Source: Salinisphaera sp052044135 (GTDB lineage Bacteria > Pseudomonadota > Gammaproteobacteria > Nevskiales > Salinisphaeraceae). From it: a stretch of 64,000 nucleotides of DNA. The notes under the pieces were generated by a model. That model had not been told where the DNA came from. It made no database searches and was given only the letters and a program-made list of their open reading frames with translations. The translations under genes and the position numbers were made by a program. Location: contig NZ_JBQDYF010000013.1 in the NCBI RefSeq assembly GCF_052044135.1, forward strand, positions 1-64,000. Direction: 5' to 3'. This document shows positions 50,279 to 58,698 of this stretch, one piece after another (the first letter of the stretch is position 1; every line of letters begins with the position of its first letter).

Positions 50279-52051
50279 ATGTCGATCCATGCCCTGATCA
50301 CGCTCGTGGTGCTGACCGCCGTTCTGGTCACGCTCGCCCTCAGTTCGCTCGGCGCCGATCTGGTGCTCATGGCCGGCCTGGTGGTGCTGCTGGTGTTCGG
50401 CATCGTCTCCCCGGCCCACGCCTTGTCGGGTTTTTCCAACCCCGGGGTCGTGACCATTGCCGCGTTGTACATCGTGGTGGCCGGGCTGCGCGATACCGGG
50501 GCCACCGAATTACTCATCGGCCGCCTGCTCGGCCGCCCGCGTTCGATCCGCCATGCCCAGGCCCAGGTCATGCTGCCGACCACGCTGATGAGCGCATTTC
50601 TCAACAACACCCCGGTGGTGGCCGCGCTGATTCCGGTGATCGGCGACTGGGCCCGCAAGTACCAGTTGCCGGTATCGCAACTGCTCATGCCGCTGAGCTT
50701 TGCGGCGATTCTCGGCGGCACCTGCACGCTGATCGGCACCAGTACCAACCTGGTGGTGAATGCACTACTGATCCGCCAGACCGGCCACGGCCTGGGCATG
50801 TTCGAACTGGCCTGGATCGGCCTGCCGATCGCGCTCGCCGGTCTGGCGCTGATCATCGGCGCCAGTCGCTGGCTGATCCCCGACCGCCGCACACCGGCCG
50901 CCCAGCTCGACAATCCGCGCGAATACAGCGTGGAGATGATCGTGGCCGCCGACGGTCCGTTGCCGGGCCAGACCATCGAACAGGCCGGTCTGCGCCACCT
51001 GCCCGGCATGTTCCTGGCCGAGATCGAGCGCGACGGCGCGCTGCTGCCGGCGGTCTCGCCGCGCCAGCCGCTGGCGGCGCACGACCGGCTGGTGTTCGTC
51101 GGCATCGTGGATTCGGTGGTCGAACTGCAGCGCATCCGCGGGCTGATGCCGGCCACCGAGCAGATCTTCAAGCTGGACAGCCCGCGCCGCGCCCGCGTGC
51201 TGATCGAAGCCGTGGTATCGCCGAGCTGCCCGCTCATCGGCTCGAGCATCCGCGCCGGCGGTTTCCGTACGCGCTATAACGCGGTGGTGCTGGCCGTGGC
51301 CCGCGACGGCGAGCGGGTCCGGGCCAAGATCGGCGACATCGTGCTCCGCCCCGGCGATACGTTATTGCTCGAAGCCCGGCCCGCCTTCGTGGCCCAGCAA
51401 CGCCATTCGCGCGATTTCTTCCTGGTCAGCCAGATCGAGAACTCGCAACCGCCCCAGCACCACAAGGCCTATACCGCGATCGCCGTGCTCGCGGCCATTG
51501 TGCTCAGCGTGGCGTTCGGGCTGATCGATATTCTGGAGGCCTCGTTACTCGGCGCCGGCGCGGTGCTGGCCTCGCGTTGCAGCACGGCGGAAGCCGCGCG
51601 GCGTGCGATCGACTGGCCGCTGCTGGTGGCGATCGCCGCGGCCATCGGCATGGGCGAGGCAGTGCAGAACACCGGGCTCGCCGCCGACCTCGCGCAGGCC
51701 CTGACCCACCTGGCCGGCCAAGGCACCCACGAAACGCTGGCCGCCCTGTTCATCACCACGGTGGTCATCAGCGCCGTGATTACCAACAACGCCGCCGCCG
51801 TGATCGTGTTTCCGGTGGCCGTATCGCTCGCCCACGGCGCGGGCGAGAACGTCATGCCGTATGTGATCACGGTGGTGATCGGCGCCTCGGCGAGTTTCCT
51901 CACGCCAATCGGCTACCAGACCAACCTGATGGTATACGGTCCGGGCGGCTACCGCTTCATCGACTTCGTCCGTCTCGGCCTGCCGCTGACCGCGATCATC
52001 GGCGCGCTCACCGTGGTGCTCGTGCCGATGATCTGGCCCACCGGCGGCTGA
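50279..52051 (+). CDS. SLC13/DASS-family transporter with two RCK_C domains
   Basis: A 590-residue inner-membrane transporter. Two blocks of hydrophobic segments (about residues 1-210 and 400-590) flank a soluble middle with two TrkA_C/RCK_C domains (about 215-300 and 305-395). The repeated hairpin motifs LMSAFLNNTPVVAALIPV near 102-119 and the second-half VVISAVITNNAAAVIVFPV near 497-515, each with an N-N-T/A-P/A core, are typical of the CitT/DASS/ion-transporter fold, as is LGGTCTLIGTSTNLVVN near 145-161. Members move dicarboxylates, sulfate or other anions with Na+. The substrate is not predictable. It diverges from the malic enzyme gene, which makes a C4-acid role attractive but unproven. 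Confidence 0.88.
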   Translation: MSIHALITLVVLTAVLVTLALSSLGADLVLMAGLVVLLVFGIVSPAHALSGFSNPGVVTIAALYIVVAGLRDTGATELLIGRLLGRPRSIRHAQAQVMLPTTLMSAFLNNTPVVAALIPVIGDWARKYQLPVSQLLMPLSFAAILGGTCTLIGTSTNLVVNALLIRQTGHGLGMFELAWIGLPIALAGLALIIGASRWLIPDRRTPAAQLDNPREYSVEMIVAADGPLPGQTIEQAGLRHLPGMFLAEIERDGALLPAVSPRQPLAAHDRLVFVGIVDSVVELQRIRGLMPATEQIFKLDSPRRARVLIEAVVSPSCPLIGSSIRAGGFRTRYNAVVLAVARDGERVRAKIGDIVLRPGDTLLLEARPAFVAQQRHSRDFFLVSQIENSQPPQHHKAYTAIAVLAAIVLSVAFGLIDILEASLLGAGAVLASRCSTAEAARRAIDWPLLVAIAAAIGMGEAVQNTGLAADLAQALTHLAGQGTHETLAALFITTVVISAVITNNAAAVIVFPVAVSLAHGAGENVMPYVITVVIGASASFLTPIGYQTNLMVYGPGGYRFIDFVRLGLPLTAIIGALTVVLVPMIWPTGG

Positions 52052-52064
52052 GCCGGGCCGCGGC

Positions 52065-53729
52065 TCAGCGTTGACTGTGCTGCCAGTTCTCGGGCCGATA
52101 CCAGGCCTTGTCCTCGACGATCGGCGTGCGGCCGCGCACCGCGTCGGCGATCTTCTCGGCGATCATGATGGTCGGCGCATTGAGATTGCCGGTGGTGATG
52201 CGCGGCATGATCGAGGCATCGACCACACGCAGCGATTCAACGCCATGCACCCGGCCCTCACCGTCGACCACAGCTTCGTCGTGATGGCCCATGGCACAGG
52301 TCCCCGACGGGTGGTAGGCGGACTCGCCCATCCGGCGCACCCAGGCATCGATCTCGTCGTCGGACTGCACCTCGGGGCCCGGGCCGAGCTCCTTGCCGCG
52401 ATAACGGTCGAACGGCTTCTGCTCGATGATCTCGCGGGTCAGGCGGATCGAATCGCGCATTTCGCGCCGATCGCGCTCGGTGGCCATGTAGTTGAACACG
52501 ATCTTCGGCGCGGCCTTGTAGAACGACGAGGCCAGCGTGACCTCGCCGCGCGACTCCGGCCGCATCGGCCCGACGTGGGCCTGGAAACCATGGCTGGTCG
52601 CCTTGGCACTGCCGTCGTAGGACACGGCCATCGGCAGGAAGTGATACTGGATGTTCGGATATTCGACGCCCGGCTCGCTGCGGATGAAGCCGCCGGATTC
52701 GAAATGGTTGGTCGCGCCCAGGCCCTTGCGCGTGAGCAGCCACTGGGCACCGATCCTGCCCATGGCCGTCGCGCTCTGCGCCGAATACAGCGTGATCGGT
52801 TCCTTGCACTCGTACTGAACGTAGACTTCCAGATGATCCTGCAGATTCTGGCCCACGTTCGGATTCTCGTGCACCGGCGTGATGCCGTGCGCCCGCAACT
52901 GATCCACCGGGCCGATGCCCGAGAGCATGAGGATCTGCGGCGAATTGATCGCGCCCGCACACAGCAGCACTTCGCGCTCGGCCTCGACCCTGGAGCGCGT
53001 GCCGAGATGATCGACCTCGATGCCGACCGCCTTCTTGCCGTCCATCAGGATCTTGCGCGTATACGTACGCGTCATCACCGTCAGGTTCGAACGCCGCATC
53101 ACCCCGCCGCGCAGATAGGCGTTGGCGGTGGACCAGCGCACGCCGTCCTTGGTGGTCATGAACATCGGGCCCACGCCTTCCTGCTGGAAGCCGTTCATGT
53201 CTTGGGTGTAGGGATAACCCGCCGCCATGCCCGACTCGATGAAGGCGTGGTACAGCGGGTTGCGGCCCGGGCCGGTGGTGACGTGCAGCGGGCCGCCGGC
53301 GCCGTGATAGTCGTTTTCGCCCTGATCGAAATCCTCGGCCTTGCGGAAATAGCCGAGCACATCCTTGTAGCGCCAGTCCTCCAGGCCAAAGTCGTTGGCC
53401 CAGCCCTCGAAGTCGAGCGCGTTGCCGCGCACATACGCCATGCCGTTGATCGAGGACGACCCGCCCAGCACCCGCCCGCGCGGGCAATGCATGACGCGGT
53501 TGTCCATGTGGGGATCGGCTTCGGTGTGATAATTCCAGCTGTAGGTATCGCCGTTCATGGGATAGGCGAACGCCGACGGCATGTGGATGTAGATGGAGCG
53601 ATCCATCGGGCCGGCCTCGACCAACAGCACCGAGACATCCTTGTCTTCAGAAAGCCGGTTGGCCATCACGGCACCGGCCGAGCCGGCACCGATGATCACG
53701 TAGTCGTATTTCTTCTTCGGGTTGCTCAT
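52065..53729 (-). CDS. betA: Choline dehydrogenase
   Basis: FAD-dependent GMC oxidoreductase that oxidises choline to betaine aldehyde, the first step in making the osmoprotectant glycine betaine. The 554-residue protein has the FAD motif YVIIGAGSAGAVMANRLSED near residues 10-29, the GMC signature GRVLGGSSSINGMAYVRG near 85-102, and the catalytic His/Asn pair in SAYHPSGTCAMG near 464-475 and TTGNLNAPTIMIAEKIAD near 507-524. The length is standard for BetA. It follows betB by 151 bp on the same strand, with a hairpin between. No betI repressor was found nearby. Confidence 0.95.
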   Translation of the reverse strand: MSNPKKKYDYVIIGAGSAGAVMANRLSEDKDVSVLLVEAGPMDRSIYIHMPSAFAYPMNGDTYSWNYHTEADPHMDNRVMHCPRGRVLGGSSSINGMAYVRGNALDFEGWANDFGLEDWRYKDVLGYFRKAEDFDQGENDYHGAGGPLHVTTGPGRNPLYHAFIESGMAAGYPYTQDMNGFQQEGVGPMFMTTKDGVRWSTANAYLRGGVMRRSNLTVMTRTYTRKILMDGKKAVGIEVDHLGTRSRVEAEREVLLCAGAINSPQILMLSGIGPVDQLRAHGITPVHENPNVGQNLQDHLEVYVQYECKEPITLYSAQSATAMGRIGAQWLLTRKGLGATNHFESGGFIRSEPGVEYPNIQYHFLPMAVSYDGSAKATSHGFQAHVGPMRPESRGEVTLASSFYKAAPKIVFNYMATERDRREMRDSIRLTREIIEQKPFDRYRGKELGPGPEVQSDDEIDAWVRRMGESAYHPSGTCAMGHHDEAVVDGEGRVHGVESLRVVDASIMPRITTGNLNAPTIMIAEKIADAVRGRTPIVEDKAWYRPENWQHSQR

Positions 53730-53826
53730 GCGCTAGAAACCTCGTTTGAACCGGGCGTATCGATGATTCGCGTCAGATCGCGACGTAATCGTCGCAGCCC
53801 TCGCCGGGGCGCGTCGCCATCGACGA

Positions 53827-53844
53827 CCCCGCGCGATCGCGGGG
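53827..53844 (-). other. Perfect hairpin between betB and betA
   Basis: CCCCGCG pairs with CGCGGGG around a CGAT loop. It lies in the 151-bp gap between the two bet genes and is not followed by a T-run on the transcribed strand. It may set the relative levels of the two mRNAs by stabilising or processing the transcript. Confidence 0.55.
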
Positions 53845-53880
53845 CCATGGCCGAACCACGCCCCGGCGCAACCGTACGCG

Positions 53881-55347
53881 TTAGTAGGGCGCTTCCACCG
53901 CACCGCGGGCAACGAACACACTCTTGATCCGTGTGTAGTGCTCAAGCGCACGCCGGCTGTTTTCCTTGCCGATGCCCGAGCCCTTGATGCCGCCGAACGG
54001 CATCTCGATCGGCGTGATGTTGTAGTGGTTGATCCAGCAGATACCGGCTTCCAGCTCGCCGATCACCCGGTGGGCGCGCTCGAGATCACGCGTGAACAAT
54101 CCGGCCGCCAGACCGAACTCGGTGTGGTTGGCGCGCTCGATCACCTCGGCCTCGTCGGTGAACGACAGCACGGACATCACCGGACCGAAGATTTCTTCGG
54201 TGACGATCTTCATGTCATCGCTGCAGGCGTCGAACACGGTCGGCTGGATGAACACGCCGTATTCGCAGCCGTCCACCGCGACCTGTTCGCCGCCGATCAC
54301 CAGCTTCGCGCCGCCGGCCTTGCCGGCCTCGATATAGTCGAGCACGATCCGGCCGTGTTCGGGGCTGATCATCGGGCCGACGTCGGTCTCGGCATCGGCC
54401 GGATTGCCGATCCTGAGTTTTTTCACCCGGGCGACGAGCTTGTCAAGGAACGCCTCGCGCACCGATTCGTGCACGAATACGCGTGTGCCGTTGGTGCAGA
54501 TCTCGCCCTGGGTGAAGAAGTTGGCCAGCAGCGCCCCGGACACGGCATTGTCGAGATCGGCGTCGTCGAAGATCACCAGCGGCGACTTGCCGCCGAGTTC
54601 CAGCGACACGGTCTTGAGCGTACCGGCGGCATCCGCCATCACCTTCTTGCCCGTGTCCGCACCGCCGGTGAGCGAGATCTTGTCGATGCCGCGGTGGTTG
54701 GACATCGCCTGGCCGGCATCACCGAAGCCCTGCACGATGTTCAGCACGCCGTCCGGCAGCCCCGCTTCCTTGGCCAGCTCGGCCAGACGCAGCGCCGAAA
54801 GCGGCGTCAGTTCGGACGGCTTGAACACCAGCGTGTTGCCGGCCGCCAGCGCCGGCGCCGACTTCCAGCAGGCAATCTGCAACGGATAATTCCAGGCGCC
54901 GATCGCGCCAACCACGCCGAGCGGCTCGGGCCGGGTATAGAAGAAGCCGCCGTCGACTTCCTGATATTCGCCCTGAATCGAGCTGGCCTGGCCGGCGAAG
55001 TATTCGAGGCAATCGGCGCCCGAATCGACGTCGGCTTCCGGCGTCTCGGCGATCGGCTTGCCGCCGTCCAGCATCTCCAGCCGCGCCAGTTCGTCGCGGT
55101 GCTCGCGCAGCAGGACCGACAACCGATGCAGAATCCGCCCCCGCTCGACACCACTCATGGCCTTCCAGGGGCCGAGGGCGGCGCGTGCCGCGGCCACGGC
55201 GGCATCGATATCCGCCGCGCCAGCCTTCGCCACCTGCGCCAGCGACTCGCCGGTCGCGGGATTCACCGTTTCGAAGAATTCGCCCGATTCGGCTTCGACG
55301 TATGCGCCGTCGATCCAGAGAAGTTTCCGCTCGCCCGCTGCTGTCAT
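53881..55347 (-). CDS. betB: Betaine-aldehyde dehydrogenase
   Basis: NAD(P)-dependent enzyme converting betaine aldehyde to glycine betaine. The 488-residue protein has IGAWNYPLQIACWKSAPALA near residues 148-167, LTGGADTGKKVM near 227-238, VSLELGGKSPLVIFDDADLD near 247-266 (general-base Glu) and FFTQGEICTNGTRVFVHES near 276-294 with the catalytic Cys. The C-terminal ICWINHYNITPIEMPFGG near 445-462 is the BetB-specific ending. It is upstream of betA on the same strand; together they make the choline-to-betaine pathway. A transporter for choline is not in the window. Confidence 0.95.
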   Translation of the reverse strand: MTAAGERKLLWIDGAYVEAESGEFFETVNPATGESLAQVAKAGAADIDAAVAAARAALGPWKAMSGVERGRILHRLSVLLREHRDELARLEMLDGGKPIAETPEADVDSGADCLEYFAGQASSIQGEYQEVDGGFFYTRPEPLGVVGAIGAWNYPLQIACWKSAPALAAGNTLVFKPSELTPLSALRLAELAKEAGLPDGVLNIVQGFGDAGQAMSNHRGIDKISLTGGADTGKKVMADAAGTLKTVSLELGGKSPLVIFDDADLDNAVSGALLANFFTQGEICTNGTRVFVHESVREAFLDKLVARVKKLRIGNPADAETDVGPMISPEHGRIVLDYIEAGKAGGAKLVIGGEQVAVDGCEYGVFIQPTVFDACSDDMKIVTEEIFGPVMSVLSFTDEAEVIERANHTEFGLAAGLFTRDLERAHRVIGELEAGICWINHYNITPIEMPFGGIKGSGIGKENSRRALEHYTRIKSVFVARGAVEAPY

Positions 55348-55437
55348 GCCTACCTACCGTGCCTATGACCGTGGAAAACCGACAATATTAACATGCGCCC
55401 ATGACCGTTCTCTTGCGCTGCAATCTGCCCGCGCCCG

Positions 55438-55545
55438 GGTTTTCAACATCGCCCGGGGATAAGCCTGTGGATAACATCGGGGAGAAGCATCCCAGCCACC
55501 GTGCAACGAAGCCCGGAGCGGAATGAACATTTTATGACCAGCGCG
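55438..55545. repeat. DnaA-box-like direct repeat, copy 1
   Basis: First of three repeats in the 681-bp gene-free gap 55348-56028. Unit layout: TTTTCAACA at 55440, then AAGCCTGTGGATAACA at 55461 (21 bp on), then TGACCAG at 55535 (74 bp further). TGTGGATAA at 55466-55474 is an exact DnaA box (TTATCCACA on the complement). Confidence 0.8.
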
Positions 55546-55605
55546 CAGGCAGCAATCGACGCACGGCAAAATGAGACATCGCACCCCGCCCGGGCTGCCC
55601 CCCGG

Positions 55606-55713
55606 GGTTTTGCACACGGGGCCTGAACAAGCCTGTGGACAGCTCGGTGACAAACGCCGGGAACGCCTGCGATACGGGGGCTGCGAACGGTTTGATCAAA
55701 TCCTGACCAGATC
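55606..55713. repeat. DnaA-box-like direct repeat, copy 2
   Basis: Second unit, 168 bp after the first: TTTTGCACA at 55608, AAGCCTGTGGACAGCTC at 55629, and TCCTGACCAG with TGACCAG at 55704. The offsets between blocks (21 and 75 bp) match copy 1. The DnaA-box-like nonamer TGTGGACAG differs at two positions from the consensus. Confidence 0.8.
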
Positions 55714-55828
55714 GCCATCGCCCCGGGCGCGAGCGCTGGCGGTGCCCCACACCGCGGCCGGCGACCGCGATCGGAACGGCTTGTCGCAGGAACGTGCATG
55801 CCCCGGCGCAAGGCGCTGAGCCGGCGCG

Positions 55829-55935
55829 CTTTTTCACAGACGCGCTGGACAAGCCTGTGTATAACTCTGTGGTAAACGCCGCAATCGCCGTCTCCACGCG
55901 CATTGCAGCGGACTGAGCAGTCCTTGACCAGTCGC
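55829..55935. repeat. DnaA-box-like direct repeat, copy 3
   Basis: Third unit, 222 bp after the second: TTTTTCACAG at 55830, GGACAAGCCTGTGTATAACTC from 55848, GGTAAACGCC shared with copy 2 (there GACAAACGCC), and TCCTTGACCAG with TGACCAG at 55925. Offsets 21 and 74 bp are kept. TGTGTATAA differs at one position from a DnaA box. The TTTTTCACAG and CTGTGTATAA parts form an inverted pair. Confidence 0.8.
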
Positions 55936-55968
55936 CGCCCGCGCGCGGCTTCGCGACCGCCGGACGCG

Positions 55969-56001
55969 AAAAACCCGCGACCGGCAACCGGCCGCGGGTT
56001 T
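55969..56001 (-). terminator. Intrinsic terminator of the MscS-type gene
   Basis: AAACCCGCG and CGCGGGTTT pair around an ACCGGCAACCGGC segment that can fold itself. On the minus strand the stem ends GGGTTTTTCGC, giving a short T-run. It lies just after the channel gene stop. Confidence 0.8.
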
Positions 56002-56028
56002 GGCAGCACGACAACGACTATGCCCGGA

Positions 56029-58413
56029 TCAGGACGGCGCGTCGCCGGTTTCCTCCGGGGCCGCGTCGTCGCCGCGCCGCCGCCGCTTGGGCCGGTCGTT
56101 CGGGTCGTCGGCATCGATATCGGCATCGGCTTCCAATACCCGGATATTCGCCGCCGGTGCCTGCCCCTGGCGATCCTCGCCGAACCAGAGCGTCTGATGC
56201 GGGAACGGGATCTCGATGCCGGCCCGGTCGAAGTGGATCTTGACCAGGCGGTTGAACGCGCGGCCCACGCCCCACTGCGTGCCGGGCTTGGTCTTGATCA
56301 TGATCCGGATGTTGACGGCACTGTCGGCCAGCGCGGTCACCCCCGGCACGGTCATGTCCTCGAGGATGTTCGGCCCCACGTTCGGGTCGGACTTCAGATC
56401 CTCGAACGCCTCGCGCAGGTAGTAGATCGCGTTGTCGATATCCTCGCGATAGGCGATGCCATACTCGGTGCGGAAGTATGCCCAGTCACGCATGAAGTTC
56501 GACACCACGCTCGCCGAGGAGAACGGCACGATGTGGTAGGCGCCGTCGATGTCCCGAATCGACACCGAGCGGATGGTCAGGCGTTCGGCGGTACCGGTGA
56601 CCCCGCCCACGCTGACTACGTCGCCCGTGTTCATGGCGTTTTCCAACTGGATGAATACGCCGGTGATGATGTCCTGCACCAGCTTCTGCGCACCGAAGCC
56701 GATGGCCAGGCCGAACACGCCGGCACCGGCGATCAACGGCCCGATGTTCACACCGATCTGCGACAGCGTGATCATGATGGTAAAGGTCGCGATCAGTATC
56801 GCCAGTGCATTGCGGAACAGCACCAGCAGGGTTTGCTGGCGCGCGCTCGGCGCCCCGCCGCCGGTGTTCGGGCTCAGACGATGCTCGATCACGCTGGCGG
56901 CGACGAGCCAGAACAGGGCCGCAGCGACCAGTATCACGGCCACCTTGAATGTCACCGAAATCGTCGTCAGGCCGGCAGTGGAGGTCAGCCAGGTATTGAG
57001 GTCGAACACATGCCAGGCATTCGCGACCACCGCCGCGAAGATCAAGAGAATGACCACCCGCACGGCCTTGAGCGCCGCCGGCACGTAGGAGTTCACCCGC
57101 GCCTCCAGCAACGGCAACTTGTCATGCAGCGACTCGGGAAAGGTGATGCGATGGCCGATGGCGCGGGATAACAGCCCCGACAGGCCGAAGCCGACCCCGG
57201 CGGCGACCAGGCTCTGAGCGGTGGCCGAAAGCATGAACGGCAATGCGCCGGCCGGATCGGCCTGGCTGGCGAAAAACAGCACGGAAAAATACACGACTGC
57301 GAGCAAGACCCAAAGCCGGGCGAACAGTCGATAAAGCACCGCGAAAAAACCGATGGAGGCACTCTCTGCCTTGTGAATCAGGCGTTCGGTGAGCAGACGG
57401 CGATTGGCGAAGATGACCTTGAGCGCATACACATAGGCAGCCCCCATGATGAGAAAAGTCAACACCGCCCCCATGAACAGCGACAGCTGGGCATTGACAA
57501 CAGGCACGGCCACGAGCAGCCCGTAACCGACCACACCGACGAACCAGCGTAGCCGCAGGCTCCACCAGCGGGCCACGTCGGCGTCGACCTTGATCAGTCG
57601 CAGGCTATCGTAGCGTTCGGCGAACAATGCCCGAATCGCGACCTTGATCAACTCCACCAGCACGAAGGCGTTGATGAACAACGATTCCCGCGTGCCCATG
57701 CTGCCATGGTCACCGACGGCGTACAGGCCGACGAAATAGCCGGCGCTGCCGGCGGCCAGCACGACAGCCGTATCAACGGCGATGCCGACCAGGACGCCCG
57801 CCGCCCGGCGCAAGAGCCCGCGACCTTTGGCCCCGGCGGTGGCAAAGCGACTGATCCCGGAGAACAGCACCGTGGCCACCAGGCGTAGCAACAGAAACGC
57901 CACGATGGTGGCCGCGACTACCTCGGCGAATATCAGCAGCGCGCCGAAGAAGACGCCCGCATTGAACACGCCTGCACTGTGCTTGCCATTGCCCTTGTGC
58001 GCCAGCGCCACCACCGTGTTCCAGGCGCCGACGATATGGGCGCTGATGGTCTCCGACCAGGACGAAGTGATCTGTGCGAAGCGACGGGCAAACGAGGCGC
58101 TCTGCTTCGATACCGGCTGTTTCCGACCCGTGGCGGCTGGCCCGGACGCGCTGCCCTTGGCACCCGACTCGGCCTTGGCGGCCTGTCTCAGCTCCTTGAT
58201 CAGCTGCTTGCGCGTCTTGTCGTTCTCCAGCAGATTGGCCAGCTGGTCCAGCGACACCGACTGATTCGCGTCACTCTTGGCGGCATTCTGGCTCTGCGGC
58301 GCGGCGGCATAGGCCTGAGACAGCGGCGCGAGCGCGAACAGACAGATCAGGGCGCAAGCGAGAAAGGCCGGCATGCGGCCAGCTCGCGAACACAGCGCTC
58401 GGTATGGGTCCAT
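56029..58413 (-). CDS. Large MscS-family mechanosensitive channel (YbiO/MscM-like)
   Basis: A 794-residue inner-membrane protein. A signal peptide (MPAFLACALICLFALAPLSQAYA) is followed by a periplasmic stretch with charged helices, then about 11 membrane segments. The last one is the pore helix of the MscS core, GPLIAGAGVFGLAIGFGAQK near residues 558-577, then LVQDIITGVFIQLENAMNTG and a cytoplasmic beta/alpha-beta vestibule (FSSASVVSNFMRDWAYF). The tail is highly charged (KRRRRGDDAAPEE). It should open on membrane stretch to release solutes during hypo-osmotic shock. The ATG at 58413 was chosen to give a normal signal peptide. The gene stands beside the bet genes, another osmotic-stress locus. 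Confidence 0.92.
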   Translation of the reverse strand: MDPYRALCSRAGRMPAFLACALICLFALAPLSQAYAAAPQSQNAAKSDANQSVSLDQLANLLENDKTRKQLIKELRQAAKAESGAKGSASGPAATGRKQPVSKQSASFARRFAQITSSWSETISAHIVGAWNTVVALAHKGNGKHSAGVFNAGVFFGALLIFAEVVAATIVAFLLLRLVATVLFSGISRFATAGAKGRGLLRRAAGVLVGIAVDTAVVLAAGSAGYFVGLYAVGDHGSMGTRESLFINAFVLVELIKVAIRALFAERYDSLRLIKVDADVARWWSLRLRWFVGVVGYGLLVAVPVVNAQLSLFMGAVLTFLIMGAAYVYALKVIFANRRLLTERLIHKAESASIGFFAVLYRLFARLWVLLAVVYFSVLFFASQADPAGALPFMLSATAQSLVAAGVGFGLSGLLSRAIGHRITFPESLHDKLPLLEARVNSYVPAALKAVRVVILLIFAAVVANAWHVFDLNTWLTSTAGLTTISVTFKVAVILVAAALFWLVAASVIEHRLSPNTGGGAPSARQQTLLVLFRNALAILIATFTIMITLSQIGVNIGPLIAGAGVFGLAIGFGAQKLVQDIITGVFIQLENAMNTGDVVSVGGVTGTAERLTIRSVSIRDIDGAYHIVPFSSASVVSNFMRDWAYFRTEYGIAYREDIDNAIYYLREAFEDLKSDPNVGPNILEDMTVPGVTALADSAVNIRIMIKTKPGTQWGVGRAFNRLVKIHFDRAGIEIPFPHQTLWFGEDRQGQAPAANIRVLEADADIDADDPNDRPKRRRRGDDAAPEETGDAPS

Positions 58414-58698
58414 GGGCGTTCTACCTTGTGGCGATTTATCCGTGGATATCACGCCTGAGGCCGTCATGGCGAAACATGCGAGCGCCGGGACCCCAGACTC
58501 CAGCGGCCCATGATGCCGTCCCGTCGGTCATCAAACAATCGCGCACGACCGAGATCGCGGCATTCAGACGCTGCATCCCGGCACAAGATCGCGCTGATTA
58601 CGCGGCCCGCGCCGTTCAATAAACAATGGCGCCGCGAATGATTCGACCCACGACTAGGTTCGCGATTGGCGCGGACGCGGACGCAACGGCAACAGACC

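Noticed and set aside
55443..56126. Long minus-strand open frame across the three DnaA-box-like repeats
   Set aside because: The repeats are spaced by multiples of three, so the frame stays open and yields repeated peptides, but codon use is poor, no ribosome site is seen, it overlaps the mscS gene end, and the conservation follows nucleotides rather than codons.
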